Positions 61,601-64,000 of a stretch of DNA of 64,000 nucleotides are shown here, piece after piece. Under the pieces are notes generated by a model. The model made no database searches, was not told where the DNA came from, and was given only the letters and a program-made list of their open reading frames with translations. Each line of letters opens with the position of its first letter. Position 1 is the stretch's first letter. The position numbers and the translations under genes are program-made. Location: positions 2,666,001 through 2,730,000 of the forward strand of contig BQMF02000003.1 in NCBI GenBank assembly GCA_027922465.2, given 5' to 3'. This DNA comes from Turritopsis dohrnii. Its lineage: Eukaryota; Cnidaria; Hydrozoa; Anthoathecata; Oceaniidae.

Positions 61601-63542
61601 GTAGTCAAAAAGTTTTATACATCATAATTTCAGATGGAAAAGCTGAAATACATAAGGGAGAAAGAAGTGGTCCCACTGTCAAGGCCCATGTGTAAAAATG
61701 CTGGATGAAACCCTGAAAAAACATAATGTCTATAGACAAGAAGCATACCATGGCCGATGTGGATAAAATGCTGAAGGTAATTCCGTATATTCCCTTTCAA
61801 ATTTAAATGAAAGTCAACAAACACCAGTGACATGAGTAATTGTATGTTTATATCATACACATCGTAGTCGTTCAGATAAATATTACATTCTATTATTAGT
61901 TCCAAAGTATAATGGATCGTTGTAACAGCATACCACTGATAGTCCATCGCCTAGGATTTGTTGGTGATAAAATCCATAATGAACCAATCAACATTTCAAA
62001 AAACTTCAAGAAACTATTTGGTTTATATTCTTTTTGTCACACAGAGATAAATGGAAAGGAAATTTTTGCTGACCAATGGATTGCTGAATTACGTGAGATT
62101 TGTTATTAATTTGATTTTGCTTACCTTTGGGTGTCATCTTATAACATTCAATATAATATTCTTTTGATAGAAAAAAGAATCGACGAATTCATGACGTTCT
62201 TTCGAGAAACGTTTCCAGAAGAGAGCGTCACTCCAAAATTACATCTTTTCGAGGATCATGTTGTCCCTTTCATAAAGAAAAAGAGAGTGGGGTTCGGAGT
62301 TTATGGCGAACAGGGCATTGAAAGCATCCATCCTATCTTTAATAAACTTCAACGTGCATTTCAAATAATGATCCCTGACACGAGAAGACTTCACAGTATG
62401 CTGAAGGAACACACTACCCCAGCACAAATTCTTCAATACGAAAGATCATACCAGGGAAAAGAAAAAGAACAAGTGTAGAGGAACATAAGTTTTTTGAAGT
62501 TCCTTCCTATGATATGAACTGAAGTTCCTTAGCATTTAAGACTTGAAAGTTGAAATAAACAAAAAAATTAACTTATGTTCGGTGTGAAAATTATGTGTTG
62601 AATATTCTGCTCTGTTTTACTTCCAAAAAAAAACAGATACACGTATAATTTCTTTTTCATGTTGAAATTTGGCCTTTTAGCTTTCAAAAGAACCTAGCAT
62701 GTCAACCATGAAAATTCATGTACTCACTGAATTCCTCATTAACAATTTGGCGTCAAAATTGGTCCAAATCAAGTGCACTTGATCAGTGAAAGGTGCTGTA
62801 ATGAAAGCACCAATTGTCGTAGAATCTTTCTAACCAGTTTCCATTCCCCCTTAGGTTATTTATTGATTGATTTTTGCCATCTGAAAACTCGCGAATTTTG
62901 AACTATCGAACTGCGCATGCTCACAAACGCCGCTTAGCAAACGACGAGTTACATTTCTCATATCACTACTGACTTTCGCACTCGAAGTGTTCTCAAGTTT
63001 TTCTTCCTTTGTCAGTATTTCCACGGATGCAAAAATGGCCAAAAGAAAGAGTTATGGTGATTGATTAATTCTACTATATCATTCTTCCGAAGCGCGGCTT
63101 CTACTTCTGGCCGGCATTCATTCATTTATCCTCCAGATTTTACGGAGTCTTAGAAATTAGGGTGTACTCAAATTTCTGTAATACTGCAAGTATGAAGTTC
63201 GATGGGACATGAAATATTTAATGTATCTGGCACGTTATTACCTGATTTCGTTTTCCTAAGCAACAGGCGTTTCTTTCACTTTGGCTTATATGATGTTTCG
63301 TTGTAAGGAATAATAAGGTTATTCTGTTATGAAAACTTTTTAATTCCTAACAACGGTTAGTATGTTTACACAACATGCTCGCAGCTTCAACAGTTCTACC
63401 CAATTATTATTTCAGGCATGATGGTTCTGGACAAAATGGGTTGTATTACGTCGTTCAAGTATGCTGTAAATTACTAGACCCTCGATTATCCGAGAGCAGT
63501 TGTTCGTTCGTTGGGAAATTCGTCAACACACTCGTAATGAAG
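49686..63542 (+). CDS. IPO9: importin-9 (22 exons seen, 3' end outside window)
   Basis: Importin-beta family nuclear import receptor; known family cargoes include histones, actin and ribosomal proteins. Exons: 49686-49815, 50922-50983, 51973-52062, 52231-52302, 52467-52596, 53216-53304, 53613-53699, 53845-53964, 54061-54220, 54304-54455, 54853-54951, 55123-55226, 56249-56394, 56756-56834, 56991-57071, 57161-57308, 57478-57562, 57687-57754, 57831-57911, 57994-58122, 58312-58370 and 63416-63542. All introns are GT-AG and every phase matches. The total is 2298 bases, 766 codons, without a stop; vertebrate IPO9 is about 1040 residues, so roughly a quarter is missing to the right. Diagnostic blocks are AAEDQIK-like [52 protein letters not shown] and [16 protein letters not shown]-repeat helices run throughout. 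Intron 21 (58371-63415) is five times longer than most and holds a RAG1-like gene on the same strand. Confidence 0.92.
52967..53200 (+). repeat. partial copy of the TTAA element end, in IPO9 intron 5
   Basis: TTAA followed by AGGAGTGGTTCACTCAAAAA at 52963, the same terminal word as the element at 39771. Only one end is recognisable. The tract runs into a poly-T/acceptor region before exon 6. Confidence 0.35.
55227..56248. other. IPO9 intron 12, no gene seen
   Basis: One kilobase of AT-rich intron. Contains a short tandem duplication of catctacatttaaacttataagtttt (55813-55865). Confidence 0.5.
58587..58601 (+). repeat. 15-base inverted repeat, left arm (flanks RAG1-like gene)
   Basis: TTGTGAGCATGCGCA here is the exact reverse complement of 62912-62926. 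The pair brackets the RAG1-like gene at a distance of about 0.4 kb on each side. The word contains a GCATGCGC palindromic core that also occurs in promoters, so chance or shared regulatory use is possible. Confidence 0.35.
58975..62478 (+). pseudogene. RAG1-like gene (N-terminal zinc modules plus RNase H-fold core), decayed
   Basis: Lies in IPO9 intron 21, same strand, multi-exon with GT-AG introns. The N-terminus reads HLCFICGN (58975), then after a frame change [18 protein letters not shown] (about 59070) and CSVC...KRSGGPKKK, the order of RAG1's zinc-binding N-terminal region. Next is a RING: CGIC (59391), then 11 residues to CEHAYSC (59437, after a one-base shift), then CFAC (59500). [15 protein letters not shown]...HEKLC finger follows (about 59582-59656). 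Core exons are about 60509-60752 (GGDHG, Asp 60574), 60828-60904 (GDYEF, Asp 60859), 60973-61172 (CLFC 60984-60995), 61253-about 61495 ([18 protein letters not shown]), about 61900-62109, and about 62170-62478 ([15 protein letters not shown]). RAG1-family proteins cut and join DNA at terminal signals. Nonsense codons at 60832 (probably Trp) and near 60297, and two frameshifts, make this copy non-functional as read. Confidence 0.75.
59391..59656 (+). other. RING finger and adjoining C2H2-like finger of the RAG1-like gene
   Basis: Cys codons at 59391 and 59400 form the first pair. After 11 intervening residues come Cys 59437, His 59443 and Cys 59455, then Cys 59500 and Cys 59509. The order is that of a C3HC4-type RING with one extra residue in the CxHxxC step. 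The CxxC-x11-C spacing equals that in RAG1 only if one base near 59424 is treated as an insertion. A second zinc module with four Cys and two His follows. In RAG1 this region is an E3 ubiquitin ligase. Confidence 0.6.
62912..62926 (-). repeat. 15-base inverted repeat, right arm
   Basis: Exact reverse complement of 58587-58601; see that entry. It lies about 430 bases after the stop of the RAG1-like gene. Confidence 0.35.
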
Positions 63543-64000
63543 GTAGGATTTACAGACAACTGTCAACTCAGTGAAGTGCCATATCTGGGTGCACTTTGAC
63601 ACTTTTGGAGCACATACCGGCCATGGCCAAACCTTCCTCTATACTTAATGTTATTGAAGAGGCGTATGTTTTCAGGGCTGTGAGTCCTTCATTCTCTTGT
63701 ATGGCCAACCTTCGTTTGGCAGTATTTCAGTGCCGCATTTTGAGTTTATACTGCTATTTCATTGTTTAAAAAAATATGATTTTCTAAGGAAAAGTAACTT
63801 TGAAAACCGCCCACTGTAAACACGATATATACATCATACATCATACATTGCTGTCTCTATAAAAGGTGAAGAATGAAAGCACTCAGGGAAAGTATTGTAA
63901 ACGATGAACAAGTTGTAAATGCTGAATTCGTGGGTGTGCAAGGAATCTTTCGTGTTTCTTGTGTTTTTCCGTTGCAAGCTCCCATGACCGTGCATACCCG
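63543..64000. other. start of IPO9 intron 22, no gene seen
   Basis: Begins with a donor (aag|gtagga). Only intron-like sequence to the window edge; the next IPO9 exon is beyond it. Confidence 0.5.

Overview
This window is AT-rich nuclear DNA of an intron-rich animal. It holds two recognisable host genes with GT-AG introns and several dozen mobile-element remnants of many classes. The element mix fits a cnidarian best: reverse transcriptases with a zinc/PD-(D/E)XK tail, Ty3/gypsy, BEL/Pao, Penelope, THAP/TTAA and hAT-like elements, plus a RAG1-like gene. That assignment is an inference; the species cannot be read from the sequence. No bacterial operons, tRNA, rRNA or CRISPR arrays were seen.

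Minus strand, 39.4 kb down to 1: a TRANK1-like locus (TPR and ankyrin repeat protein with a superfamily 1 helicase part). Fifteen exons from 39370 to 7188 join with matching splice phases. They encode TPR-like helices, then ankyrin repeats, then more TPR-like helices, and end in frame at 7188-7190. Two more minus-strand exons (3546-3199 and 2863-1, running off the left edge) carry an acidic/lysine-rich linker and a helicase with Walker A and a DETQD box. They are either the 3' half of the same gene or a tandem partner. The very long introns are filled with transposons.

Transposon-rich introns and intergenic DNA: dispersed repeat 8.7-9.8 kb, with an inverted copy at 32.9-33.1 kb; a terminal-inverted-repeat interval 10.79-12.98 kb enclosing the 3' end of a reverse transcriptase element; MITEs at 16.98-17.67, 28.03-28.19 and 28.30-28.73 kb; a Penelope GIY-YIG remnant at 20.1-20.5 kb; a nearly complete but frameshifted reverse transcriptase element at 25.0-27.7 kb; a hAT-like element at 30.74-32.56 kb with an internal minisatellite; a BEL/Pao gag remnant at 34-35 kb; a TTAA-flanked THAP element at 39.77-41.04 kb; and a degraded Ty3/gypsy element at 43.0-47.3 kb.

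Plus strand, 49.69 kb to the right edge: the importin-9 (IPO9) gene. Twenty-two exons, all phase-compatible, encode the first 766 residues; the gene continues past the window. Its 5-kb intron 21 contains, on the same strand, the most notable object here: a multi-exon RAG1-like gene (58.97-62.48 kb). It has both the RAG1 N-terminal zinc modules, including a RING, and a catalytic core. The D, CxxC, HxxxxH and E spacings of that core match RAG1 almost exactly. The copy carries at least two frameshifts and two or more nonsense codons, so it looks like a decayed RAG-like transposon or host paralogue.
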